This document shows positions 17,691-26,056 of a stretch of DNA of 64,000 bases, piece after piece. This DNA comes from Flavobacteriaceae bacterium (GTDB lineage Bacteria > Bacteroidota > Bacteroidia > Flavobacteriales > Flavobacteriaceae), in assembly GCA_947456955.1 (NCBI GenBank), contig CANGTQ010000001.1, forward strand, positions 1 through 64,000, in the 5' to 3' direction. Positions within the stretch are counted from its first letter, which is position 1. Every line of letters starts with the position of its first letter. The notes under the pieces were generated by a model. The model searched no databases and was not told the origin of the DNA. It saw nothing but the letters and a program-made list of their open reading frames with translations. A program made the translations under genes and the position numbers.

Positions 17691-19577
17691 ATGGGAAAAA
17701 TAATTGGAATTGATTTAGGTACAACCAACTCGTGCGTTTCTGTAATGGAAGGTCAAGAAGCTGTAGTTATACCAAATTCAGAAGGAAAAAGAACAACACC
17801 ATCTATCATTGCATTTGTTGAAGGTGGAGAAATTAAAGTAGGTGACCCTGCAAAAAGACAAGCTGTAACTAACCCAACGAAAACGATTGGTTCTATTAAA
17901 CGTTTTATGGGACACACTTTTGCTGAAACTCAGGATGAAGCTAAAAAAGTGCCTTACAGTGTAGTAAAAGGAGACAACAATACACCACGTGTTGATATTG
18001 ACGGTCGTTTATATACACCACAAGAATTGTCAGCAATGACACTTCAAAAAATGAAAAAAACAGCTGAAGACTATTTAGGTCAAACCGTTACTGAAGCAGT
18101 TATCACGGTTCCTGCTTACTTTAACGATTCGCAACGTCAGGCTACAAAAGAAGCCGGTGAAATTGCAGGTCTTAAAGTAATGAGAATCATTAATGAGCCT
18201 ACTGCTGCGGCATTAGCTTACGGGTTAGACAAAAAAGGAACAGATCAAAAAATTGCAGTTTACGATTTAGGTGGTGGTACTTTTGATATCTCTATCCTTG
18301 AATTAGGAGATGGAGTTTTCGAAGTATTGTCTACAAATGGAGATACGCACTTAGGTGGAGATGACTTTGACCAAACAATCATCGACTGGTTGGCTGACGA
18401 ATTCAAAGCAGAAGAAGGAATTGATTTGAGATTAGATCCAATGTCATTACAAAGAATTAAAGAAGCTGCTGAAAAAGCGAAAATCGAATTGTCATCCTCT
18501 GCTGAAACAGAAATCAATTTGCCATACGTTACCGCTACGGCTTCAGGACCAAAACACTTAGTAAAAAAATTAACTAGAGCTAAATTTGAGCAATTGTCTG
18601 ATAAATTAGTAAAACGTTCAATGGAACCAGTTGCTAAAGCATTGAAGGATGCAGGTTTGTCAACTTCTGATATCGACGAAGTAATTTTAGTTGGTGGTTC
18701 TACAAGAATGCCAAGAATTGCTGACGAAGTAGAAAAATTCTTTGGTAAAAAAGCATCAAAAGGAGTGAATCCTGATGAGGTTGTTGCTATTGGAGCTGCT
18801 ATTCAAGGTGGCGTTTTATCTGGAGATGTAAAAGATGTGTTGTTGCTTGACGTTACACCTTTATCTTTAGGTATCGAAACAATGGGGAATGTGATGACAA
18901 AATTAATCGAGTCTAACACAACGATTCCAACCAAAAAATCACAAGTATTCTCAACTGCTGCGGATAACCAACCAAGTGTTGAAATCCATGTACTGCAAGG
19001 AGAAAGAACCATGGCTGCAGATAACAAAACTATCGGTCGTTTTCACTTAGATGGAATTCCACCAGCACCAAGAGGTGTTCCTCAAATTGAAGTTACTTTT
19101 GATATTGATGCTAATGGTATCATCAAAGTTTCGGCTACTGATAAAGGAACAGGAAAATCACATGACATCCGTATTGAAGCTTCATCTGGCTTGACTGCTG
19201 AAGAAATCGAAAGAATGAAAAAAGATGCTGAGATGAATGCTGATGCTGACAGAATAGCAAAAGAAAGAGCAGAAAAATTGAACGAAGCTGACAGTATGAT
19301 TTTCCAAACAGAAAGTCAATTAAAAGAATTGGGAGATAAAATTTCTGATGATCATAAAGTAGCTATCGAATCAGCTTTGACTGAATTGAGAATGGCACAC
19401 CAAAATCAAGATTTGGAAGCTATCCAAAAAGGTCTTGATAATGTGAACGCAGCATGGAAAACAGCGACTGAAGCAATGTATGCTCAAGGCGAAGCAGGTC
19501 AGGCTCAAGAAGCACAACCACAAGCGGATGCTCAAGGCGATAATACACAAGATGTAGAATTCGAAGAGGTTAAGTAG
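17691..19577 (+). CDS. dnaK: Molecular chaperone DnaK (Hsp70)
   Basis: ATP-dependent cytoplasmic chaperone for nascent and stress-damaged proteins. The 628-residue protein has the nucleotide-binding domain with [12 protein letters not shown] at 4-15, [12 protein letters not shown] near 193 and the signature [11 protein letters not shown] near 335. The substrate-binding domain begins near 390 ([20 protein letters not shown]), and a Gln/Ala-rich C-terminal tail ends in EEVK, the usual Hsp70 ending. It is a single gene: dnaJ and grpE are not beside it. The upstream region has a candidate promoter and TGTC half-sites that also occur near clpB and clpC. Confidence 0.98.
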   Translation: MGKIIGIDLGTTNSCVSVMEGQEAVVIPNSEGKRTTPSIIAFVEGGEIKVGDPAKRQAVTNPTKTIGSIKRFMGHTFAETQDEAKKVPYSVVKGDNNTPRVDIDGRLYTPQELSAMTLQKMKKTAEDYLGQTVTEAVITVPAYFNDSQRQATKEAGEIAGLKVMRIINEPTAAALAYGLDKKGTDQKIAVYDLGGGTFDISILELGDGVFEVLSTNGDTHLGGDDFDQTIIDWLADEFKAEEGIDLRLDPMSLQRIKEAAEKAKIELSSSAETEINLPYVTATASGPKHLVKKLTRAKFEQLSDKLVKRSMEPVAKALKDAGLSTSDIDEVILVGGSTRMPRIADEVEKFFGKKASKGVNPDEVVAIGAAIQGGVLSGDVKDVLLLDVTPLSLGIETMGNVMTKLIESNTTIPTKKSQVFSTAADNQPSVEIHVLQGERTMAADNKTIGRFHLDGIPPAPRGVPQIEVTFDIDANGIIKVSATDKGTGKSHDIRIEASSGLTAEEIERMKKDAEMNADADRIAKERAEKLNEADSMIFQTESQLKELGDKISDDHKVAIESALTELRMAHQNQDLEAIQKGLDNVNAAWKTATEAMYAQGEAGQAQEAQPQADAQGDNTQDVEFEEVK

Positions 19578-19619
19578 GTTAGCCAACCAATTTTGTAAAA
19601 CAAATTGTGTGAATAACCT

Positions 19620-19640
19620 ATTCCGAGCTTGACTCGGAAT
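19620..19640. repeat. Perfect 8-bp inverted repeat after dnaK
   Basis: ATTCCGAG and CTCGGAAT with a 5-nt loop, about 45 bp after the dnaK stop. No T run follows, so it is a poor intrinsic terminator. The sequence resembles palindromic interspersed repeats I associate with Flavobacterium genomes; that identification rests on memory only. Confidence 0.5.
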
Positions 19641-19669
19641 CCATAACAGAAAACCAGGTAACTTTAGAC

Positions 19670-19860
19670 TGCCCCCAATAAGTTAGACACTATTTGGGGG
19701 TATTTTTATGGAAAGAAAAGTCAGATATGATTATGCGTTTAAACTTGAATGCGTAAAACTAGTATTAGAAAAATATTATTCTTGCAATTATGTTTCTAAT
19801 CAAAAAGGTCTAAATGAATCTAACATTCGTAAATGGGTAGTTTTTGATTCGGATTTGTGA
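19670..19860 (+). mobile_element. Truncated IS3-family left end with orfA fragment
   Basis: The inverted-repeat-like end TGCCCCCAATAAGTTAGACA starts at 19670 and folds with TTTGGGGG at 19694-19700. Eight bases later an ATG (19708) opens a 50-codon frame: MERKVRYDYAFKLECVKLVL, then a helix-turn-helix-like part with GLNESNIRKWV, which is the start of an IS3-type OrfA. It then breaks off into unrelated residues and a TGA at 19858. No OrfB integrase and no right end are present, so this is a dead remnant of a once complete insertion. Confidence 0.8.
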
Positions 19861-20015
19861 CTTTTATTGAATTTGAAAAAGCTAGAATAATTAGTTATTG
19901 ATATCTCATATTTGAAAATTTACATGAGAATGTGATATTGCAGATTGAAGCACTAATTATAGAAAATAATAGTCCTTTATACGAAATTCATGAATTGAAG
20001 CCAAAAACATTATAA
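19860..20015 (+). pseudogene. Possible 3' remnant of an unidentified gene
   Basis: A frame reading TFIEFEKARIISY, an in-frame TGA at 19899, then YLIFENLHENVILQIEALII and onward to a TAA at 20013. It has no proper start codon, directly abuts the IS fragment and is followed by a hairpin terminator, as a real gene end would be. I do not recognise the protein. It may be the tail of a gene cut by the IS or by a later deletion; chance coding is also possible. Confidence 0.35.
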
Positions 20016-20022
20016 TTATTTT

Positions 20023-20049
20023 AAACCTTTCAGAGATGAGAGGTTTTTT
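20023..20049 (+). terminator. Intrinsic terminator after the gene remnant
   Basis: AAACCT (20023-20028) pairs with AGGTTT (20041-20046), and the T run continues to 20049. It lies 8 bp after the remnant's stop. Confidence 0.6.
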
Positions 20050-20270
20050 AATACTTAAATAATAGAATTAGTTAAATAAGTTAAGTTTTCTCTGCTAGGT
20101 GAATAAAATAAATATTCACTTTAATTCATGATAAAAGTACACTAATTGTCACCTAAAATGCTGTCTTTAACAACAAAACCTTGTAAATCAATAATTTACA
20201 AGGTTAAAGTTGAAAAGAGGGGAATCATTTCGAACTATTTTATGTCGGATTTACAACTTTTAAATAAAAA
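20050..20270. other. Non-coding spacer with two inverted repeats
   Basis: No convincing gene. TAGGTGA at 20096 and TCACCTA at 20149 form an inverted pair enclosing 60 bp. A perfect 12-bp stem (AACCTTGTAAAT, 20177-20188 and 20194-20205) with a 5-nt loop has a T-rich flank on the minus strand and could be a second terminator behind the tmRNA. Confidence 0.5.
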
Positions 20271-20300
20271 AATAACCTCTAAATTTCTATAGAGGTTATT
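20271..20300 (-). terminator. Intrinsic terminator of the tmRNA gene
   Basis: AATAACCTCT and AGAGGTTATT form a perfect 10-bp stem with a 10-nt loop, and the minus strand continues into T6. It begins 11 bp after the mature 3' end of the tmRNA. Confidence 0.88.
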
Positions 20301-20310
20301 GTTACGATTG

Positions 20311-20705
20311 TGGAGTCGCCGAGAATCGAACTCGGGTCCAAACAAGCAACTAAAGAGTTTTCTACACGCTTATTTTCTGATTGGATTTTCGATATAGTGA
20401 TAGGCCAGAAACAGCCACACCATACTTATCTTCTTAAATTTTCGTAACAGCCCCGAAGCTTCACTGTTCTTAGGTTTATTTTTACGATTCACCTAAACCG
20501 ACCGCCACAAACCAAAGCTATCGAGGTGAATCCTGCTTTCCTACCTTGTAGGACGAGGCTAATCTTACTATAATTCAGATTATGCAGCAAGAGCGTAGTT
20601 TCCTTCGCCGTTTATGTTTTTGTGAATTTGGATTTACGAGCAAAAAACACAATGCTCGACGTGCTTACAATTCAATTCGACTTGCTGTCAAAACCAGTCG
20701 ACCCC
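20311..20705 (-). ncRNA. ssrA: tmRNA (transfer-messenger RNA)
   Basis: Rescues stalled ribosomes by trans-translation with SmpB. The 5' end GGGGTCGACTGG (from 20705) pairs with the 3' end CGACTCC plus discriminator A (20311) to form the acceptor stem; the T-arm GTTCGATTC is intact. CCA is not encoded, since CAA follows the A. The internal frame at 20609-20580 begins at the resume codon GGC and gives the tag GEGNYALAA before TAA, so the full tag would be A-GEGNYALAA. The NYALAA ending is the form known from Bacteroidetes. The mature length is about 395 nt. Confidence 0.95.
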
Positions 20706-20740
20706 AAATTTGGATTTTTGAGTTAACAAAAATTGTTCCG

Positions 20741-20748
20741 CAAAAGTA
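20741..20748 (-). promoter_or_regulatory. Candidate -7 element of ssrA
   Basis: TACTTTTG on the minus strand fits the Bacteroidetes -7 consensus TAnnTTTG and would start transcription about 29 nt before the mature 5' end, consistent with a short leader removed by RNase P. No clear -33 TTTG is seen. Confidence 0.45.
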
Positions 20749-20782
20749 ATGTAAAGTTATTGGGTTTAAAAATCAAATGCAT

Positions 20783-21532
20783 TTAATATTTTCCATTCAA
20801 CAATTCCCCTCCAATAGCTGATTTTGCTTCGATGCCTAATTTCTTCATCATTTCATAAGTAGTACAAACGGCTGCCGAAGTGACAGGAATCCCACATTCT
20901 GCTTGTATCAAATCGATAGCTTCCAATGATGGCATTTGCACACAAGCCGATACAACTAAAACATCTACATCGGTTAAGTCTAATTGTTTGTAGATTTCCA
21001 ACAAGTTCATTGGATTTTGAGCGGCAACTTCTAAGTTATCCGGAATTTCTAGCGCAATACTTTCTTTTACTTTGATCCCTTGGTGTTCAATATAATCAAC
21101 CACCATATCCGTTAACGGACGCATATACGGTGTAATGATTGAAATTTGTTTGGCCCCTAGTACTTTCAATCCATTAATCAATGCGCCTGCTGAAGTTACA
21201 ATAGGAGTAGGGAAGTCATTGGCAATGGTTTCTTGATGCAGATTCACTTCCGAAACGCAATGATAGCCTCTTCCCATGCTCATAATAGCCACCAAACATG
21301 CATAACCCATTACATCTACATGCGCATCAGATAATTCCTGAGCACATTTCAAACTCATGGCATCCATGGCTTTGAGTTCTTCTTTGGTTACCTTCTTCAT
21401 GCGCATTCTACTGCTGTGAAACGTAAAACGCTCGGGCAATATAGTTTCTCTGGCTCTAAAGATGGCAGGTATTTCTGTTTCCATCGTTACATTGGAAGAC
21501 GGAACTATTTGTCCAATTCTAAATTTTCTCAT
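20783..21532 (-). CDS. Maleate cis-trans isomerase (NicE-like, Asp/Glu racemase superfamily)
   Basis: Predicted to convert maleate to fumarate in the cytoplasm. The 249-residue length and motifs match maleate isomerases: IVPSSNVTMETEIP at 9-22, first catalytic Cys in GYACLVAIM (C79) and second in VVSACVQMPS (C197). Arylmalonate decarboxylases and other racemases of the superfamily are alternatives, but the PSSNVTMETE start and the CLVAIM context favour maleate isomerase. It is the last gene of the aromatic operon. Its ATG overlaps the TGA of the upstream Mrr gene (ATGA), which implies translational coupling. In this context it would act on maleate formed by direct hydrolysis of maleylpyruvate. 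Confidence 0.85.
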   Translation of the reverse strand: MRKFRIGQIVPSSNVTMETEIPAIFRARETILPERFTFHSSRMRMKKVTKEELKAMDAMSLKCAQELSDAHVDVMGYACLVAIMSMGRGYHCVSEVNLHQETIANDFPTPIVTSAGALINGLKVLGAKQISIITPYMRPLTDMVVDYIEHQGIKVKESIALEIPDNLEVAAQNPMNLLEIYKQLDLTDVDVLVVSACVQMPSLEAIDLIQAECGIPVTSAAVCTTYEMMKKLGIEAKSAIGGELLNGKY

Positions 21533-22458
21533 ATATTATCATGCATTGAATCCCAAAAATCACTATCTAATTTTTTAATTTCAATTGTTTTTTCAGTTTG
21601 CATTCCTAAATTAAAATCGTAGATATATTGAGCTAATTTTTCTCCGTTAATTAATACAATTTTAGTTGATGAATTTAAACTATTTACATAATCATATGCA
21701 CCTTTGGTAAAATTTGAAGTAGTGATGAAAACTCCTTTATCTGATTGTGCAACAGCCAAAGCACCTACAAATTTTTGAATATCTTCTCTAGGAACATTAT
21801 TATCTATATTATATCTTTTTGCTTGAATATTAATTCTACCAAAACCAAGTATATCTTCTTTAATTATTCCGTCAATACCCTTATCATTTGAATATTGAGT
21901 TACTGTACCTGAGTTTTCAATTTCACCGCCATATCCCATTTTTTGCAAAAGTAGAACTACTAGTTTTTCAAATTCTCTTGGGTTTTTACTTAATATAGTA
22001 TCTATGATTTCTCTATATACTGATTTTGTTATACCTTGAAATGAAATATACAATGCTTCTTCCGGTGTTAAATCTTCTGTTATTTCATTTGGAGATTCTT
22101 TTATATCATTATCACCCTTCTTTTTTCTTGTTATTTCTCTTACATCAATTTTTTCAGCAATAAACTTTTTGAAATCTAAATTTGAAGACAATACTTTTAT
22201 TCCCTCATCATTTATTTTATAGATTCCTCTTTTTGGTTTTTGAACTAATCCTGCCATATTTAAATAACTAAGTGCCCAATTTATTCTGTCAACAAAAACA
22301 GGTCCATTTCCAGAATCATACATTAATGAAATTTGTTCATCTGTAAGATGAAAAATTTTCCCCAAAGGCACTTCCATATCTTTAGCTTTCCATTCATTAC
22401 CATCGCTTAACAATTTTAAAGCTGGTAATTGTATTTCATCATATTTTGGTAATTTCAT
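21529..22458 (-). CDS. Mrr-type restriction endonuclease, embedded in the catabolic operon
   Basis: A 309-residue protein with the two-part Mrr layout. Residues 1-95 are the winged-helix Mrr N-terminal DNA-binding domain (LPKYDEIQLPALKLLSDG, later GIYKINDEG). Residues about 165-290 are the Mrr catalytic domain: EFEKLVVLLLQKMGYGGEIE, the active-site Asp in KGIDGII and the Q-x-K part IQAKRY. The family cuts modified DNA. All core residues look intact. It starts 10 bp after the FAH-hydrolase gene and overlaps the maleate isomerase gene by 4 nt. No methyltransferase gene is near. The gene looks more AT-rich than its neighbours by eye, which suggests separate acquisition. Confidence 0.88.
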   Translation of the reverse strand: MKLPKYDEIQLPALKLLSDGNEWKAKDMEVPLGKIFHLTDEQISLMYDSGNGPVFVDRINWALSYLNMAGLVQKPKRGIYKINDEGIKVLSSNLDFKKFIAEKIDVREITRKKKGDNDIKESPNEITEDLTPEEALYISFQGITKSVYREIIDTILSKNPREFEKLVVLLLQKMGYGGEIENSGTVTQYSNDKGIDGIIKEDILGFGRINIQAKRYNIDNNVPREDIQKFVGALAVAQSDKGVFITTSNFTKGAYDYVNSLNSSTKIVLINGEKLAQYIYDFNLGMQTEKTIEIKKLDSDFWDSMHDNI

Positions 22459-22468
22459 AATATATATT

Positions 22469-23380
22469 TTAAATCTCTTTAACCGTATTCACGATTGTTC
22501 CAATTCCTTCTACAGTAGCTTCAACCACATCACCATCGTGCAACCATTCTTGTGGATTTCTTCCTGCGCCAACGCCAGCTGGTGTTCCTGTAGCAATGAT
22601 ATCGCCAGGTTCTAATGTAAACACAATGCTTAAATCTTCAATTAAATCGTTTATCTTAAATAAGAGAAATTTAGTATTAGAGTTTTGCTTTTCAACCCCA
22701 TTTACTTTTAATGACAGATTCAAATTATGTGGGTTTTCTATTTCGTCTTTGGTCACTAAAATTGGTCCCATTGGAGCAAAAGTATCTTGTCCTTTAGAAA
22801 CTATCCATTGGCCTTCTCTACGGCAATCACGCGCTGAAATGTCATTGATTACTGTATAACCAAATACATAGTCCATCGCATTGACTTTGGGAACGTATTT
22901 TCCTTTTTTTCCAATTACAACAGCTAATTCCACTTCCCAATCTAATTGACTTGTAAGTTTGGTGTTTTTGATAATGTCTGTATTGGTAGCAGTAACCGTT
23001 GTTGGTGGTTTTGAAAAAATAATTGGTTTTTGAGGTAATTTTCCAGTGGTGTCTAAGGTTCGAGCACTTTCGGCAACGTGTTCAGTATAATTTAGTCCAA
23101 TTCCAATAATGTTTTTTCTAGGTTTTGGAATAGGAGCAAGGAAAATTACTTCATCCATTTCATAAGCGATTTCTTCGAGGAATGCAGGTTCTGTTTCGGC
23201 TAACATATCATTGAGTTCTTCCACCAATTCAAATCCCATATCAATCAATTCGAGCATTGTGGACGGTAATGGGAAATTAGATATTTCACCAAAATCTTCC
23301 ATATCGATGACTTGATTATTGTGAATGAATCCGAGTCGTGGTTCGTAATTTTCCTTTAATGTATAGGTAAGTAATTTCAT
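22469..23380 (-). CDS. FAH-family hydrolase (fumarylpyruvate/maleylpyruvate hydrolase)
   Basis: A 303-residue member of the fumarylacetoacetate hydrolase family, which cleaves C-C bonds of 2,4-diketo acids with a divalent metal. The C-terminal catalytic domain shows KPIIFSKPPTTV, the metal ligands in LDWEVELAVVIG (Glu, Glu, later Asp in VINDISARD), RREGQW and the closing PGDIIATGTPAGVG. The likely reaction is cleavage of fumarylpyruvate, or maleylpyruvate, to pyruvate and a C4 diacid. It lies directly downstream of the gentisate dioxygenase in the same operon. Since a maleate isomerase is present and no glutathione-type maleylpyruvate isomerase is seen, maleylpyruvate hydrolysis is favoured. 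Confidence 0.88.
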   Translation of the reverse strand: MKLLTYTLKENYEPRLGFIHNNQVIDMEDFGEISNFPLPSTMLELIDMGFELVEELNDMLAETEPAFLEEIAYEMDEVIFLAPIPKPRKNIIGIGLNYTEHVAESARTLDTTGKLPQKPIIFSKPPTTVTATNTDIIKNTKLTSQLDWEVELAVVIGKKGKYVPKVNAMDYVFGYTVINDISARDCRREGQWIVSKGQDTFAPMGPILVTKDEIENPHNLNLSLKVNGVEKQNSNTKFLLFKINDLIEDLSIVFTLEPGDIIATGTPAGVGAGRNPQEWLHDGDVVEATVEGIGTIVNTVKEI

Positions 23381-23457
23381 TTTTATAGATTTAAACCATT
23401 AAGGTATTAAGGTTCATTAAGTTTTTTTGAAATTGATTTTTGAAATTGTTATTGCAA

Positions 23458-24555
23458 TTAATACCCGTTATTTTCTTCAAATTCTCTTTCTTGATACAAT
23501 CCCAGTTTTTCAATTACTGGCAAATCATTAAAGTTGAATAAGCTAGCATCTTCTGTATCAGAAAGATTATGATGCTCGTGCCATGCCCACGAAGGCACGC
23601 AGAAAATATCTCTTTCTTTCCAGTCAAATCGTTTACCATTAATGATAGAATACCCTTTTCCTTTGACACATTGATAAACGAAAGAACCGGTGTGTTTGTG
23701 TGCTTTTCCTTTGAAACCAGCTGGTAACAATTGAATTGAAGCACTCATGGTTTGCATTACATGTCCACCAGTTAACGGATTGGAATATTGCATAAGTAAG
23801 CCATCAAATAAATTGACTTTATTCACTTTAAGAGCTTCTAATAGGGCTGGATAAACGTTCTTCCAAGAATATTTAAACAAAGGTGAATAAGGTTTGTCCC
23901 AAGTTTTATCTGCTGGAATCAATCCAGCGCAACCATAGGTTATTGGTGAAAAATTGACTTCGTTTATCAAAGGTTGTTTGCCATCATAAACGGCATAATC
24001 ATTGGCTTCTAAAGCATTTACCAATGGAATATCCAAACCGTCTTGCCAAATGCAGGTTTTGCCATTAGCATCAACGCCATGTTCGTGCCATGTTGAATTG
24101 GGTGTAATCACAAAATCATTGACTTCGAAGGTAATTTTGTTTCCATCAACAACAGTGTAGCCACCTTCACCTTCCATAATAAAACGCAGAGCCGAAGCCT
24201 TGTGTCGGTGTGCCGAAGTGCTTTCACCCGGACGTGTTACTTGTATTCCGGTATACAGCCATCCTACAGCGGCCGATACATCTTTACGTTTGTCATTCAC
24301 TAAATATACTACTCTTCGTCCTGCCTGTTCAGGTGTAACTAATTCCGATGATTTTAAAACCAAGCTGCGTAAATCTTCATATTTCCATAGCATTGGAACA
24401 GAGGAACTTCTTGGTTCCCATGGCTCAATGTCGTTAGCAACAGTCCATAAGGCACCAGCTCCAAGTGCTTCCAATTCTTTATAATACGCTTCGAGTTCGG
24501 GTGAATCCTGAACTCTTGCTCTTCCTATTTGGTCGTCTGAATAATTCTCGTTCAT
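23458..24555 (-). CDS. Gentisate 1,2-dioxygenase-type ring-cleaving cupin
   Basis: An Fe(II) bicupin that opens the ring of gentisate, or a related 2,5-substituted benzoate, between C1 and C2 to give maleylpyruvate. At 365 residues it has the usual length. The N-terminal cupin contains the iron ligands in SAHRHKASALRFIMEG and STWHEHG; the C-terminal cupin has KAHKHTGSFVYQ and AWHEHH. The N-terminal WEPRSSSVPMLWKY and WLYTGIQVTRPGE are typical of the family. Salicylate, 5-aminosalicylate or 5-hydroxyanthranilate dioxygenases share this fold and cannot be excluded. It follows the nitrilase gene by 72 bp. Confidence 0.9.
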   Translation of the reverse strand: MNENYSDDQIGRARVQDSPELEAYYKELEALGAGALWTVANDIEPWEPRSSSVPMLWKYEDLRSLVLKSSELVTPEQAGRRVVYLVNDKRKDVSAAVGWLYTGIQVTRPGESTSAHRHKASALRFIMEGEGGYTVVDGNKITFEVNDFVITPNSTWHEHGVDANGKTCIWQDGLDIPLVNALEANDYAVYDGKQPLINEVNFSPITYGCAGLIPADKTWDKPYSPLFKYSWKNVYPALLEALKVNKVNLFDGLLMQYSNPLTGGHVMQTMSASIQLLPAGFKGKAHKHTGSFVYQCVKGKGYSIINGKRFDWKERDIFCVPSWAWHEHHNLSDTEDASLFNFNDLPVIEKLGLYQEREFEENNGY

Positions 24556-24627
24556 ATTACAAATATTTATTTAACCATTAAGGCATTAAGTTTCATTAAG
24601 TCTTAATTTTCTTAATAGCTTAATGGT

Positions 24628-25614
24628 TTAATTTCTTTTTTTGTTAAATTCTTCGTGATTGTCTATAAAAGTAATGTTTTTAGTTGGTGCGGTATTGACA
24701 CGTAAATCAAAAATATCAAAACGATTATAATGACCTAGAATGTCATGCATTTGTTTTGGTTGTATGCATTTTTCCAAATCGATATCGGCGTAAATAATCC
24801 CTTCCTCATCAATTAGTGGTTCACCTATCACAGCACCATTCGGACCAATAAATCCGGAGAAAGCTGAGTTTTTTCGGGTAAGTAATTCATCTACATTAGG
24901 AACATCAGCTCGTAAAGCATCTTTTATTTCCTGTGAAATCGTTGAACATGAAACTATAGTAAATAATTTTCCTTCAAACGAATGTGCTGCTGCCCGAATC
25001 TTAATCGCTTCCGCCATATTATAATCGGGTGGGGCAACAGGCAATGAAATATAATTGGCGATGTGAATTAATTCGCCTTGCGATAGCAACGTGAAACGCG
25101 CTAAAGTATTGGTATTTTCGCCACAAGCCAAAGTACCTATTGGTCCAACTTCGGTATCATAGACTTTCAAAGAAGAACCATCTCCAGAAGTCCAAGTTAG
25201 TTTCTCTGCCCATGTTGGGACTAACTTTCGGTGTTTTCCAATAAGATTACCGAGATTATCTATAATGAGATTGGTGTTGTATATTTCTCCATAACTAGTA
25301 CCACGTTCGTTAATTCCAATAACAATGTGAATGTTGTTATCTTTCGCTGCCTTAAACAATGGCTTTATAGATTCATCAGTAACAGCAACTGAGTTTTTAT
25401 ATAATTGCTCATACCATTTACTACCTTGTACTGGTGTCATAATCCAGTTCCAATAAGGATAACCGGCTACGAAAACTTCAGGGAAGGCAATAAGTTGTGC
25501 GCCATTATTACTAGCTTCTTTTACAAAAGAAATCGCTTTGGCTATTGTTTTTTCTACATCAAGAAAAACGGGTGAGGTTTGTACGGTGGCTGCTTTGAAT
25601 TTTTTGAAATCCAT
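24628..25614 (-). CDS. Nitrilase
   Basis: A 328-residue nitrilase-superfamily enzyme that should hydrolyse a nitrile to acid and ammonia. The catalytic triad is visible: E46 (AFPEVFVAGYPYW), K130 (KHRKLVPTWAEKL) and C164 (LACGENTNTLARF). The CGEN form and the GYPYWNW loop point to a true nitrilase and not an amidase or ureidopropionase. In the operon it sits between the thioesterase and the dioxygenase, so its product may be the aromatic acid that enters the pathway, such as a substituted benzoate; an amide of a ring-cleavage product is an alternative substrate. The substrate remains unknown. The start ATG follows the thioesterase stop by 13 bp. Confidence 0.88.
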   Translation of the reverse strand: MDFKKFKAATVQTSPVFLDVEKTIAKAISFVKEASNNGAQLIAFPEVFVAGYPYWNWIMTPVQGSKWYEQLYKNSVAVTDESIKPLFKAAKDNNIHIVIGINERGTSYGEIYNTNLIIDNLGNLIGKHRKLVPTWAEKLTWTSGDGSSLKVYDTEVGPIGTLACGENTNTLARFTLLSQGELIHIANYISLPVAPPDYNMAEAIKIRAAAHSFEGKLFTIVSCSTISQEIKDALRADVPNVDELLTRKNSAFSGFIGPNGAVIGEPLIDEEGIIYADIDLEKCIQPKQMHDILGHYNRFDIFDLRVNTAPTKNITFIDNHEEFNKKRN

Positions 25615-25627
25615 TTTGATTAAGGAA

Positions 25628-26056
25628 TTAGAAATTAGGAATTAGGAATTTCGAAATCTTCTCTTTCATGGTGTCATTGAAAGCTTCCGCTTTAATGTTA
25701 CCTCTGTCATCTGAAATGCCAACATTTACCAATGTTACTTCTCCTTCTAAACAAGTTTGATCATTTTCATTCTCAAATCTGAAACCACAATGAACAGAAG
25801 CGCCTCCCAGTTTAATTACCCATAGTTTTTTGGTTAACATTTCTCCTAATCGTGCTGGTTGTTTGAATTGTACTTTCAAATCAACCGTTGGTATTCCGTT
25901 TGTCTCGTGTATTTTTGAAAATGGTCTATCGAGGGCTTCTTCAAACCAATCTTCGACTAAATCATTTAGCATTTCCAGAAAACGCGGATAGAAGACTATA
26001 CCAGCGTAATCGACGTGTTTGAAACGTATTTTTTCTTGTTTTGTAAATTGACTCAT
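25628..26056 (-). CDS. Hotdog acyl-CoA thioesterase (4-hydroxybenzoyl-CoA thioesterase-like)
   Basis: Hydrolyses an acyl- or aroyl-CoA to the free acid. The single hotdog domain carries KHVDYAGIVFYPRFLEMLND near residues 13-32, with the catalytic Asp of the 4HBT family. The ATG at 26056 is chosen because it gives a 142-residue protein of normal size starting MSQFTKQEK. The longer frame from 26104 adds MSFRRMEESHK, encoded by what looks like an interspersed repeat and not by family sequence. The C-terminus KFLIPNF and stop lie in a 7-bp tandem array. In context it would release gentisate or a relative from the hydroxylated CoA ester before ring cleavage. Confidence 0.87.
   Translation of the reverse strand: MSQFTKQEKIRFKHVDYAGIVFYPRFLEMLNDLVEDWFEEALDRPFSKIHETNGIPTVDLKVQFKQPARLGEMLTKKLWVIKLGGASVHCGFRFENENDQTCLEGEVTLVNVGISDDRGNIKAEAFNDTMKEKISKFLIPNF

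Noticed and set aside
20177-20205. Hairpin read as a possible tRNA or small RNA
   Set aside because: It is a simple 12-bp stem with a 5-nt loop, without any tRNA arms; at most a terminator or repeat.
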